Assembly: GCA_964415245.1 (NCBI GenBank)
Contig: CAYQAJ010000257.1
Span: 1-7,292 of the forward strand
Direction of reading: 5' to 3'
Length of the DNA: 7,292 bases
Source: CAYQAJ01 sp964415245
GTDB lineage: Bacteria > Planctomycetota > Planctomycetia > Pirellulales > Pirellulaceae
The notes below the pieces were generated by a model. The model was given only the letters and a program-made list of their open reading frames with translations. It did not search any database and was not told the origin of the DNA. The position numbers and the translations under genes are program-made. Position 1 is the first letter of the stretch. Each line of letters begins with the position of its first letter. This document shows, piece after piece, positions 1 through 6,369 of the stretch.

Positions 1-716
1 CGGGCGGTGTTGGAGTTCTCGGCGCGGAAGGTGGGGCCGAACGTGTAGATCTTGCCCAGGGCGCACGCGAACACTTCGCCTTCAAGCTGCCCGCTCACGG
101 TGAGGAACGTGGGGCGGTCGAAAAAGTCGAGCGAGTAGTCAATCTTGCCGTTGCTTTTGGGCACGTTCTGCAAATCGAGCGTGGTGACACGGAACATCGC
201 CCCGGCCCCTTCGCAGTCGCTGGCCGTGATGATGGGCGTGTTGATGTACAGAAAGCCGTCGCTTTGGAAGAAGTCGTGGATGGCCCGGCTCACGCAGTTG
301 CGGACGCGGGCGATGGCGCCGAACGTGTTGGTGCGGGGGCGAAGGTGGGCCCACTCGCGCAGCTTCTCGAACGAGTGCCGCTTCTTTTGCAGCGGGTAGT
401 TCTCGGGATCGGCCCAACCGTGTACGACCAACCGCGTGGCGTGAACCTCGGTCGCCTGCCCCTGCCCAGCCGACTCGCGCACCTCGCCTTCGATGGTGAC
501 GCTGCACCCGGCGGTGAGCTGCTTGACGTCGGTTTCGTAGTTGGGCAGCTTGCCATCGACGACGACCTGCACGTTGGCCATGCAGCTTCCGTCGTTGATT
601 TCGAGGAAGCTGAAGCCCCCTTTCGAGTCGCGCCGCGTGCGAATCCACCCCCGCAAGCGCACGGTGCGGCCGATCGCGTCGCGCTGGAGCACATGGGCGA
701 TGAGCATGGTTTCCAT
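1..716 (-). CDS. asnS: Asparagine--tRNA ligase, N-terminal half (runs off the left edge)
   Basis: Cytoplasmic class II aminoacyl-tRNA synthetase that charges tRNA-Asn with asparagine using ATP. The visible 238 residues begin METMLIAHVL and contain an OB-fold anticodon-binding domain at about residues 17-100 (RLRGWIRTRRDSKGGFSFLE, then INDGSCMANVQVV). The catalytic domain follows. HLRPRTNTFGAIARVRN (about 124-140) and FLYINTPIITASDCEGAG (about 155-172) carry the motif 1 region with its proline at 161. LTVSGQLEGEVFACALGKIY leads into motif 2, TFRAENSNT (229-237). These signatures favour AsnRS over AspRS or LysRS. The family is usually around 430-470 residues, so about half is missing past position 1. 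Two in-frame ATGs at 716 and 707 could each be the start; neither has a clear Shine-Dalgarno site, and 716 gives the longer form. It lies 121 bp downstream of the transporter gene on the same strand. Family identity is very secure. Confidence 0.96.
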   Translation of the reverse strand, partial: METMLIAHVLQRDAIGRTVRLRGWIRTRRDSKGGFSFLEINDGSCMANVQVVVDGKLPNYETDVKQLTAGCSVTIEGEVRESAGQGQATEVHATRLVVHGWADPENYPLQKKRHSFEKLREWAHLRPRTNTFGAIARVRNCVSRAIHDFFQSDGFLYINTPIITASDCEGAGAMFRVTTLDLQNVPKSNGKIDYSLDFFDRPTFLTVSGQLEGEVFACALGKIYTFGPTFRAENSNTA

Positions 717-788
717 GGGTCTATTGTGATGCCCGGCGGTGCGGTGTGGCAAGCCGCGGTGGGGCGATGTGCGTCACGCACGCCGAAA

Positions 789-808
789 CCCCGGCCTTCC
801 GATCGGGG
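789..808 (-). terminator. Weak possible terminator hairpin after the transporter gene
   Basis: Read on the minus strand, CCCCG and CGGGG form a 5-bp stem around a 10-nt loop about 30 nt past the transporter stop, followed by only three T residues. A separate small hairpin, GTGCG-TCA-CGCAC, sits at 769-781. The short T-run makes intrinsic termination uncertain, so asnS may be read through from upstream. The rest of the 121-bp gap (717-837) shows nothing else I can name. Confidence 0.25.
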
Positions 809-837
809 CTGTTGAGGTTCGAAGCGCTGCGGAACCG

Positions 838-2733
838 TCACACAGGCTCGGAGAAGTCCGTGCCGCTTGTCACGTCGCGCGACGTTCGACCCCGACGCGC
901 CAGGCGCCAAAGTTGCACGAGCACCGCCAGGCCCAAAAGCACGCCCACGAAGATCACGCCGACCATGCGGGTCTTGGCCCACACGATGTATCCGCTGGCA
1001 ACGATCGCCACGCCGGTTGCGATGGTCATCAGCACGTTCCACGCGATACGCCGGCCGCCGCGAGGCATGTTCTCGCGCAATAGGCTCTTCTGGTTCATCA
1101 ACAGCAAAAACGACAGATAGGCGATCGGCAACAGCATCAGGCCGAAGATCGACGTGGGAATCGCCAGCGCGAACCCGGCGCGACTCCAGATGAACGGCCC
1201 GAGCGCCCCCACGCCGGCCGGAAGACATGCGAGGCGGAAGCCCCAGCCCGTTTGCGGAATCTTGAAGATCTCGCAGATGACGAAGCCCGAGATGAGCATC
1301 AAAAGCGTGATGGTCGAGAGGGTCATGCCGACCACGCCGATGCCGAACAGCAGATCGGCGGCGCCGCCGATGGGGCGCGATCCGTCGGTGCTGGCCGCCG
1401 AGTTGGCGGTGAGTGGCGAAAGGGCTTGGGCCAGCCGATTCGAGTCGCGCTCCACCAGCATCGCCCCCAGCAGGCGATCATCGTGCGGAAGCTGCTCAAT
1501 GCGGGCGTGTAGGGCCGCCGCCCCGAGGCGGATTTTCTGCTCGTCGCGCTCGGCTGGGGTCATGGCGGCGAGCATTTCGGGGCCGAGCGCTTTGGCAACC
1601 TTTGCGAACTCTTCTTCGCCCGACACAAGCTTGGCGTACGCCTCGTCGCCAATTTCGGCTTTCACGCGCTTAGCGAGCAGGTTGCGGTAATCGGCGCGTT
1701 CCTTTCCGGTGGGCTGCTGGGACACACCGCGGTCGTCGGCGTCGTCGGCAACCAGCCCCGGCACCGGCTTGGCGTGGAACTGCGCCCCGGCGGCGATCAC
1801 CACGCAACTCGTGGCCAGCACGAACGGAATGAACATGCCGGTCGACAGATCGAACACCTGCAGGCCGCGGAACTCCTTCGTCCATCCCTTGCGGAGCATG
1901 GAGTAGGGAAAGAGGAAGGTCATGTTGATGCCGACGGCCGTGGCGGCGGCGGCGGCGATTCGGTCGATCTGGATCGACTTGATCTCGTCGTTCCAGAACT
2001 TCGCCAGGTTTTCCGGCATCGGCGCGATGTACTCCCGGAAACCGCTTGCCGGATTCAGCACGCTTCGCGGGTCGGGCAGAAAGCCGAGCGCGATTTCGCC
2101 CCAGGGAAGCCGACCCGAGCGGGTCATGGTGTAGACCACGAGAACGAAGCACACCACGATGACGCCCACCATCAGTTTGAGCATCCACTCGTAGAGCTTG
2201 ATTCCCCAGTGCCCGCTGCCGTAGCTCCAGGTAATCAGCACGCACACGATCAGGATGCTGGCCGAGATGACGACCTTGCCCCAGAACTCCCCCAGGGGGC
2301 TTGCCGCGCCGACCGCGTGGGGCAACAGATTCTGCTGCAACACGCTGTTGGCCAGCGAGAACTGCGGCAGGCACCACACCATGTTGGCCGCCAGCGCCGC
2401 CAGAGCCCACGACCAGCCGAGCACGGGGTTCACGTGGCGATTGATGGCGTCGAAGGGGCGCTCGCCCGTCGACATGGTCACGTAGCCGATGGCGCACAGC
2501 ATGACGATGCCCAGCACCATAAATAGCGGCTGCACCCAGAGCAGGGCGAATCCGGCCAGCACGCCGAGATACAGACTGCTGGCAAGCGAACCGCCGCCGA
2601 GCGTGATGGCGCTTTGCAGCCAGCCGGGCCCCGACAGACGCAGGAACGCCAGCAGCGTGGCGAACCGCCCTTTCTGCTGGGCAGCTACCAGCAACTGGCG
2701 ATCGGCCTCGGCGCGGGCGTTGGTGTCGGTCAT
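838..2733 (-). CDS. NRAMP-like integral membrane transporter with a large soluble insert
   Basis: Predicted polytopic inner-membrane transporter of 631 residues, related to the NRAMP/MntH divalent-metal family. The NRAMP-like entry is GPGWLQSAITLGGGSL at residues 35-50, followed by LLWVQP in TM2 and STGERPFDAI after TM2. About ten to eleven hydrophobic segments are seen: roughly 36-58, 63-87, 105-125, 152-170, 184-203, 257-278, 296-316, 460-487, 505-545 (probably two) and 565-610 (two). The classical NRAMP ligand motifs are absent: DPGN of TM1 is replaced by GGGSL (46-50), and the MPH of TM6 appears as FPY (275-277). A hydrophilic, Ala/Glu-rich stretch at about 325-455 separates TM7 from TM8, making the protein about 200 residues longer than typical MntH. 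The substrate is therefore not assignable. ATG 2733 (MTDTNARAEA) is chosen because the only upstream extension starts at a TTG (2766) and adds 11 unremarkable residues; no strong Shine-Dalgarno site supports either. It lies downstream of trxB on the same strand after a 218-bp gap. Confidence 0.75.
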   Translation of the reverse strand: MTDTNARAEADRQLLVAAQQKGRFATLLAFLRLSGPGWLQSAITLGGGSLASSLYLGVLAGFALLWVQPLFMVLGIVMLCAIGYVTMSTGERPFDAINRHVNPVLGWSWALAALAANMVWCLPQFSLANSVLQQNLLPHAVGAASPLGEFWGKVVISASILIVCVLITWSYGSGHWGIKLYEWMLKLMVGVIVVCFVLVVYTMTRSGRLPWGEIALGFLPDPRSVLNPASGFREYIAPMPENLAKFWNDEIKSIQIDRIAAAAATAVGINMTFLFPYSMLRKGWTKEFRGLQVFDLSTGMFIPFVLATSCVVIAAGAQFHAKPVPGLVADDADDRGVSQQPTGKERADYRNLLAKRVKAEIGDEAYAKLVSGEEEFAKVAKALGPEMLAAMTPAERDEQKIRLGAAALHARIEQLPHDDRLLGAMLVERDSNRLAQALSPLTANSAASTDGSRPIGGAADLLFGIGVVGMTLSTITLLMLISGFVICEIFKIPQTGWGFRLACLPAGVGALGPFIWSRAGFALAIPTSIFGLMLLPIAYLSFLLLMNQKSLLRENMPRGGRRIAWNVLMTIATGVAIVASGYIVWAKTRMVGVIFVGVLLGLAVLVQLWRLARRGRTSRDVTSGTDFSEPV

Positions 2734-2785
2734 AGCTGCGATTTCATGTGCCGCGGCGTTTCGCAATGACTAACGACGTTGGGAG

Positions 2786-2879
2786 ATAGTGCAGAGTGAA
2801 GAGTACAGAGTGCAGAATGGAGAGACGGGCCGCCGCACGTCGAGTCATTCTGCACTCTGCACTCTGCACTCTGTACTAT
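2786..2879. repeat. 34-bp imperfect inverted repeat (long hairpin) built from GAGTGCA units
   Basis: The left arm (2786-2819) and right arm (2846-2879) are reverse complements over 34 bp with three mismatches, enclosing a 26-nt loop (2820-2845). The arms are made of a 7-bp unit: GAGTGCA and its variants GAGTGAA and GAGTACA on the left, TGCACTC three times in tandem on the right. The composition is much more AT-rich than the flanking genes. It sits between the trxB stop and the transporter start, about 53 bp upstream of the latter. No T-run follows on the minus strand, so it is not a typical intrinsic terminator. A dispersed intergenic repeat, or an RNA hairpin that protects the trxB 3' end or affects expression of the transporter gene, is more likely. 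Confidence 0.8.
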
Positions 2880-2913
2880 GCAATTCGATCACGGCGTCGC
2901 CGCGTCAGCTTCA

Positions 2914-2939
2914 TTGGTCATTGGGGCTTGGTCATTGGG
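2914..2939. repeat. Direct repeat pair TTGGTCATTGGG
   Basis: The 12-mer TTGGTCATTGGG occurs at 2914-2925 and again at 2928-2939, separated by GC (14-bp period). Within each copy ATTGG/TTGG is itself repeated. It lies 12 bp from the trxB stop codon. It looks like a decayed simple repeat or the edge of a dispersed intergenic element; no function is evident. Confidence 0.6.
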
Positions 2940-2951
2940 ATTTGCCAAGCT

Positions 2952-4013
2952 TCAGTGTCCCTTGTGCGCCAAGTAGCGCTCGGCGTCGAGTGCCGCCATG
3001 CAGCCTGATCCGGCGGCGGTGACGGCCTGGCGATAGTAGTCGTCGGCCACGTCGCCGGCGGCGAACACCCCTTCGACGCTGGTGTTGGTCCGCATGGGAA
3101 CCGTCCACTTGATGTAGCCCTTCTTGGTCAGTTCGAGCTTGCCTTTGAGGAAGGTCGTGTTGGGGGTGTGGCCGATGGCCAGGAACATGCCGCCAGCGTC
3201 GAGTTCGCGCTTCGCGTCGTCGACGGTGCTCTGGATGCGCACGCCGGTGACGCCCTGTTTGTCGTTACCCAGCACTTCGTCGATGGTGTGATTCCACACG
3301 ATCTCGATCTTGTTGTTGCTCATCGCGCGATCTTGCATGATCTTCGATGCCCGCAGCTCGTCGCGACGGTGCACGAGGTGAACCTTGGAGGCAAACTTAG
3401 AGAGGTAGGTCGCTTCCTCGACGGCCGAATCGCCCCCGCCGACCACCACCAGCGCGCGATCGCGAAAGCGGGGCAGCGCGCCGTCGCAGACGGCGCAGGC
3501 GCTCACGCCGCGATTCTTGTAGGCGTCTTCCGAAGGCAGGCCCAGGTAGTTGGCCCGCGCGCCGGTGGCCACGATCACGGCCTGCGCCAGCACTTCTTTT
3601 CCTTCGAGGGAGCGGAGGCGGAAGGGGGGCTTGCTGAAATCGACGTCGACGATATCGTCGGTGACGATCCGCGTGCCGAAATTCACCGCCTGCTGCCGCA
3701 TCAGCTCCATCAGCTCGGGACCGGTCACCGCGTGCTTCTCTTCGCCTTCCTTGGGAGGCGGGGGCATGATCTCGCGGCGCGATTTCTCGATCGAGCTATC
3801 CAAAAACGCGGTCAGCATGCCGGCGGGAAAGCCGGGATAATTCTCCACCTCGGTGGTCAGGGCCAACTGCCCCAAGGGCAGCGTGCCGTTGGTCTGGTTC
3901 TCGGGCGTAATGGCCCCCTCGAACACCAGCGGGTTCAGGTTGGCCCGCGACGTGTAAATGGCCGCTGCCCAACCGGCGGGCCCGCTGCCGATAATGACGA
4001 CGTTTTCGGCCAC
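2952..4013 (-). CDS. trxB: Thioredoxin reductase (NADPH-dependent flavoprotein)
   Basis: Cytoplasmic FAD enzyme that passes electrons from NADPH to thioredoxin; 353 residues. In order: the FAD-binding motif GSGPAGWAAAIYTSRA (9-24); LPLGQLALTTEVENYPGFPAG (45-65); the redox-active disulfide CAVC followed by DG (Cys173 and Cys176); the NADPH-binding GGGDSAVEEA (192-201) and HRRDELRASK (215-224); and the C-terminal FAD contact GVFAAGDVADDYYRQA (315-330). All catalytic elements of the low-molecular-weight TrxR class are intact. E. coli TrxB has about 320 residues; the extra length is mainly a segment at about 66-96, rich in Pro, Glu and Lys, placed between GFPAG and TGPELM. The start is GTG at 4013, supported by AAGGA at 4024-4028, ten bases upstream. 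A sigma70-like promoter lies about 64 bp upstream of the start. It is divergent from cstA and may be the first gene of a minus-strand unit with the transporter. Confidence 0.95.
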   Translation of the reverse strand: MAENVVIIGSGPAGWAAAIYTSRANLNPLVFEGAITPENQTNGTLPLGQLALTTEVENYPGFPAGMLTAFLDSSIEKSRREIMPPPPKEGEEKHAVTGPELMELMRQQAVNFGTRIVTDDIVDVDFSKPPFRLRSLEGKEVLAQAVIVATGARANYLGLPSEDAYKNRGVSACAVCDGALPRFRDRALVVVGGGDSAVEEATYLSKFASKVHLVHRRDELRASKIMQDRAMSNNKIEIVWNHTIDEVLGNDKQGVTGVRIQSTVDDAKRELDAGGMFLAIGHTPNTTFLKGKLELTKKGYIKWTVPMRTNTSVEGVFAAGDVADDYYRQAVTAAGSGCMAALDAERYLAHKGH

Positions 4014-4023
4014 GCAGTGCGAT

Positions 4024-4028
4024 TCCTT
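4024..4028 (-). promoter_or_regulatory. Ribosome binding site supporting the trxB GTG start
   Basis: Minus-strand AAGGA lies ten bases before the GTG at 4013. This fixes the start directly before the FAD-binding beta strand (VVIIGSGPAG), as expected for the family. Confidence 0.55.
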
Positions 4029-4076
4029 GTGGGGAGTGCGCCGAACGGCGCCGCGACGTTGGATTCAAGGCCGCTC

Positions 4077-4104
4077 ATTATAGGCGGTCGGAGAGCGGAG
4101 TCTA
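4077..4104 (-). promoter_or_regulatory. Putative sigma70 promoter for trxB
   Basis: The minus strand reads a perfect TATAAT (-10) at 4082-4077. TAGACT (4 of 6 matches to TTGACA) lies at 4104-4099 after a 16-bp spacer. Transcription would begin near 4070, giving a leader of roughly 57 nt before the GTG start. Such a perfect -10 stands out in GC-rich DNA. The -10 overlaps a small dyad, CCGC...GCGG, that could be an operator. The remainder of the 290-bp divergent region (4014-4303) shows no convincing promoter for cstA; TTGACG at 4185-4190 has no matching -10 at the proper spacing. Confidence 0.5.
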
Positions 4105-4287
4105 TGGTTCGCGCACGGCGTACGGCGAAGCGCGAGGGGACACTCTCGCAGATGATCGGCTTTCATTGGCTCATGTTGCCGGGTTTGACGCGGTCAGTTA
4201 ATGTGACAAGCAGCGCGGGATATCGGCCGGTGTGTGGGCGACTACCCTTTCGTCGCCGAGCCCTTCGCGCGACCTCTCTCATGGCGC

Positions 4288-4293
4288 GAGGAA
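4288..4293 (+). promoter_or_regulatory. Ribosome binding site deciding the cstA start
   Basis: GAGGAA lies ten bases before ATG 4304. It supports that start over an in-frame GTG at 4232, whose extra 24 residues are hydrophilic, Ser/Arg-rich and unlike a CstA N-terminus. Confidence 0.55.
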
Positions 4294-4303
4294 CGAACCT
4301 TCC

Positions 4304-6250
4304 ATGACGCACAGCGCGGTACTGGTCACGCTGATTTCGTTCGCGATCCTGGCCCTGGCGTACGTAGTGTACGGGCGGTTTCTGGCGCGGCGCATCTTCC
4401 GTCTCAACGATTCCCGCCCCACACCGGCGCACACCATGCAGGACGGCGTCGACTACGTGCCGACTCGCGTGCCCGTGCTGTTTGGGCACCACTTCGCTTC
4501 GATCGCAGGTCTGGGGCCGATTCTGGGGCCGGCCATCGCGGTCATTTGGGGCTGGCTGCCGGCCGTGTTGTGGGTCGTGATCGGGTCGGTACTGATCGGC
4601 GCGGTGCACGATCTGGGGGCGCTCACGGTGAGCCTACGGTATCGCGGGCGCTCGATCGGCGACGTGACGCGGGAGCTGATCGGTCCGCGGGCTCGATTCC
4701 TGTTCCTGCTCATCATCTTCTTTCTGATGTCGCTGGCGATGGGAGCGTTCGTCAATGCGATCACGTCGTTGTTCTTGAGTTTTAATCCCGACGCCATCAT
4801 CCCCTCGTTCGGTCTGATGCTGGTGGCGATAGGCGTCGGAGTGGCCGTGTACAAGCTGCGCGTGGGACTGGGTCCCGCCACGGTTGTCGGCCTGCTCGCC
4901 TTCGCGGCGCTCATCGTTTGGGGCACCGAACAGCCCGTGCTGAGCTACGACTGGTTCGTAACGCCGCAAACGCGGGCGGCGGTCGAAGAGGCCCGCGCGG
5001 AGACGACGGAGGATGGCCAGCCCGTCCTGGAATCCCCTTATGGGGCAACGGCAGTCATTACACACTTGCGGGCGACGGGCCAGACCGCGGCTGCGGCCGA
5101 TTTGAAGCACACGGTCGACGACATCGGAACGCTCCAGCAGCCGACGGTCCGCACCATGTGGATCGTCGTGCTGTTGGGCTACGCATTTGCCGCGTCGGTG
5201 CTGCCGGTATGGCTGCTGCTGCAACCGCGAGACTACATCAACAGCTTTCAGCTTTATTTCGCGCTGGCGCTGCTGGTGCTGGGAATGGCGGCGGCGTTCT
5301 TCACCGGGCACGAAGCCAACGTGATCGACGCGCCGATGGTGCGGTGGAACGTGCCCGATGCCGAAGGGGGCATCTTTCCCTTTCTGTTCGTGACGATCGC
5401 CTGCGGGGCAGTCAGCGGCTTCCACAGTCTGGTTTCCAGCGGCACCACCGTGCGGCAGCTCAACCGCGAGTCCGACGCGCTGCCCATCGGCTTCGGCGCC
5501 ATGCTCACCGAAGGGGCGCTGGCCGTGCTGGTCATCATGGCCTGCGTCGCCGGACTGGGTGCGGTGGCGTGGCAGAACGGCGGTCCCTACACGAGTTGGA
5601 AGAGCGCCGGTGGTCTGGCTGCGCCGCTCAGCGCCGTGGTGCAGGGTGGCGGCAACTTTCTCGAGCGGCTGGGTATACCGCTGCAGTACGGCATGGCGTT
5701 TCTCGCGGTGACGGTCGTGGCGTTCGCGATGACCACGCTCGACTCGGCCACGCGGCTGCTGCGGTTCAACGTCGAGGAGATCTTCCGCTCCATGCGATTG
5801 ACGGTGCTGGCCAACCGCTACGTCGCCTCGGCGGTGGCGGTGGCGGGCATCGCCATGTTCAGCCTATTGCCCGCCGGAAAGACGCTGTGGGTGTTGTTTG
5901 GCACGACGAACCAGTTGCTGGCCGGGCTGACCCTGCTGGCCGTGAGCCTGTTTCTGTTCAAGCTAGGCCGCCCCGTGTGGTACACGCTGCTTCCCATGTT
6001 CGGCATGCTGACCATGACCATCTGGGCCATGGTCGCAAAACTAGTGAATCTCTTCCACGAAAGTCCGGTGCAGTGGCTGTTGATCGGCGTGTCGATCGTT
6101 GTGCTGGCAATGACCGCGTGGCTGATCGTCGAGGCGGCGCTATCGTTCGCCCGAGGACGCGAAGGATTCAAGCTTCCCGGCGAGCCGGGCGCACGTGGCG
6201 GCGAAGAGGAGGAGCGCGACGAAGCCGCCGCGCATACGCACCTGGGTTGA
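4304..6250 (+). CDS. cstA: CstA-family carbon starvation transporter (peptide or pyruvate uptake)
   Basis: Polytopic inner-membrane protein of 648 residues. Characterised relatives import peptides (E. coli CstA) or pyruvate (BtsT/YjiY); the sequence here does not tell which. It starts with a hydrophobic helix at about 5-24. The family signature runs FGHHFASIAGLGPILGPAIA (60-79), IWGWLPAVLWVVIGSVLIGA (81-100) and VHDLGALTVSLRYRGRSIGD (101-120). Further markers are IACGAVSGFHSLVSSGTTVR (365-384), TTLDSATRLLRFNVEEIF (477-494) and the late helix region LFGTTNQLLAGLTLLAVSLF (531-550). A hydrophilic loop of about 72 residues lies at 209-280, and the C-terminal tail (about 622-648) is Glu/Gly-rich. 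Length is slightly below E. coli CstA (about 700). ATG 4304 is preferred for its ribosome binding site. The usual small partner YbdD/YjiX is not found next door; a Cys-Cys protein gene follows after 119 bp on the same strand. Confidence 0.92.
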   Translation: MTHSAVLVTLISFAILALAYVVYGRFLARRIFRLNDSRPTPAHTMQDGVDYVPTRVPVLFGHHFASIAGLGPILGPAIAVIWGWLPAVLWVVIGSVLIGAVHDLGALTVSLRYRGRSIGDVTRELIGPRARFLFLLIIFFLMSLAMGAFVNAITSLFLSFNPDAIIPSFGLMLVAIGVGVAVYKLRVGLGPATVVGLLAFAALIVWGTEQPVLSYDWFVTPQTRAAVEEARAETTEDGQPVLESPYGATAVITHLRATGQTAAAADLKHTVDDIGTLQQPTVRTMWIVVLLGYAFAASVLPVWLLLQPRDYINSFQLYFALALLVLGMAAAFFTGHEANVIDAPMVRWNVPDAEGGIFPFLFVTIACGAVSGFHSLVSSGTTVRQLNRESDALPIGFGAMLTEGALAVLVIMACVAGLGAVAWQNGGPYTSWKSAGGLAAPLSAVVQGGGNFLERLGIPLQYGMAFLAVTVVAFAMTTLDSATRLLRFNVEEIFRSMRLTVLANRYVASAVAVAGIAMFSLLPAGKTLWVLFGTTNQLLAGLTLLAVSLFLFKLGRPVWYTLLPMFGMLTMTIWAMVAKLVNLFHESPVQWLLIGVSIVVLAMTAWLIVEAALSFARGREGFKLPGEPGARGGEEEERDEAAAHTHLG

Positions 6251-6270
6251 CCGGGGAATTCTGGTCCTGA

Positions 6271-6359
6271 CGTGGGGCAGACATTCCTGTCTGCCGATCG
6301 ATTCACCACGGTCGAAACAAACCGCATAAGCAAAGGCAGACTGGAAATCCTGCCCCACG
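6271..6359. repeat. Inverted-repeat element between cstA and the next gene
   Basis: The ends CGTGGGGCAG (6271-6280) and CTGCCCCACG (6350-6359) are perfect 10-bp inverted repeats enclosing 69 bp. Inside the left end is a strong hairpin, GGCAGACA-TTCC-TGTCTGCC (6276-6295, 8-bp stem, 4-nt loop). The right end holds a weaker one with GGCAG (6335-6339) pairing with CTGCC (6350-6354). The middle is AT-richer than the genes. It could be a miniature dispersed element of the REP or MITE type, or an mRNA structure that ends or tempers transcription from cstA into the next gene. No clear target-site duplication and no long T-run are seen. Confidence 0.7.
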
Positions 6360-6369
6360 AGCGCGCAAC

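Noticed and set aside
290..1228. Minus-strand open frame of 312 codons across the asnS-transporter junction
   Set aside because: It is in the wrong frame for both asnS and the transporter, which carry clear family motifs in their own frames.
1942..1956. GGC trinucleotide run inside the transporter gene
   Set aside because: It encodes the alanine run at the start of TM6 and fits ordinary GC-rich alanine codons; there is no sign of frameshift or phase variation.
2846..2879. Tandem TGCACTC units as a small CRISPR-like array
   Set aside because: The units are 7 bp with no spacers; this is a simple repeat arm of a hairpin.
2789..3022. Short plus-strand open frames over the heptad hairpin
   Set aside because: The peptides are translations of the repeat (for example SALCTLHSVLC) and have no independent support.
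4185..4226. TTGACG and nearby TGTGAC/GATATC as a cstA promoter or CRP site
   Set aside because: No -10 hexamer lies at 16-18 bp, and the TGTGA half-site lacks a matching TCACA partner at the right spacing.
3168..4307. Long plus-strand open frame of 379 codons opposite trxB
   Set aside because: It is antisense to a fully conserved trxB, is His/Gly/Arg-rich with no recognisable motif, and arises from GC-rich codon bias.
4918..6270. Plus-strand open frame of 450 codons within cstA
   Set aside because: It is an Arg/Ala/Gly-rich shifted frame of cstA with no family features; the cstA frame is intact throughout.
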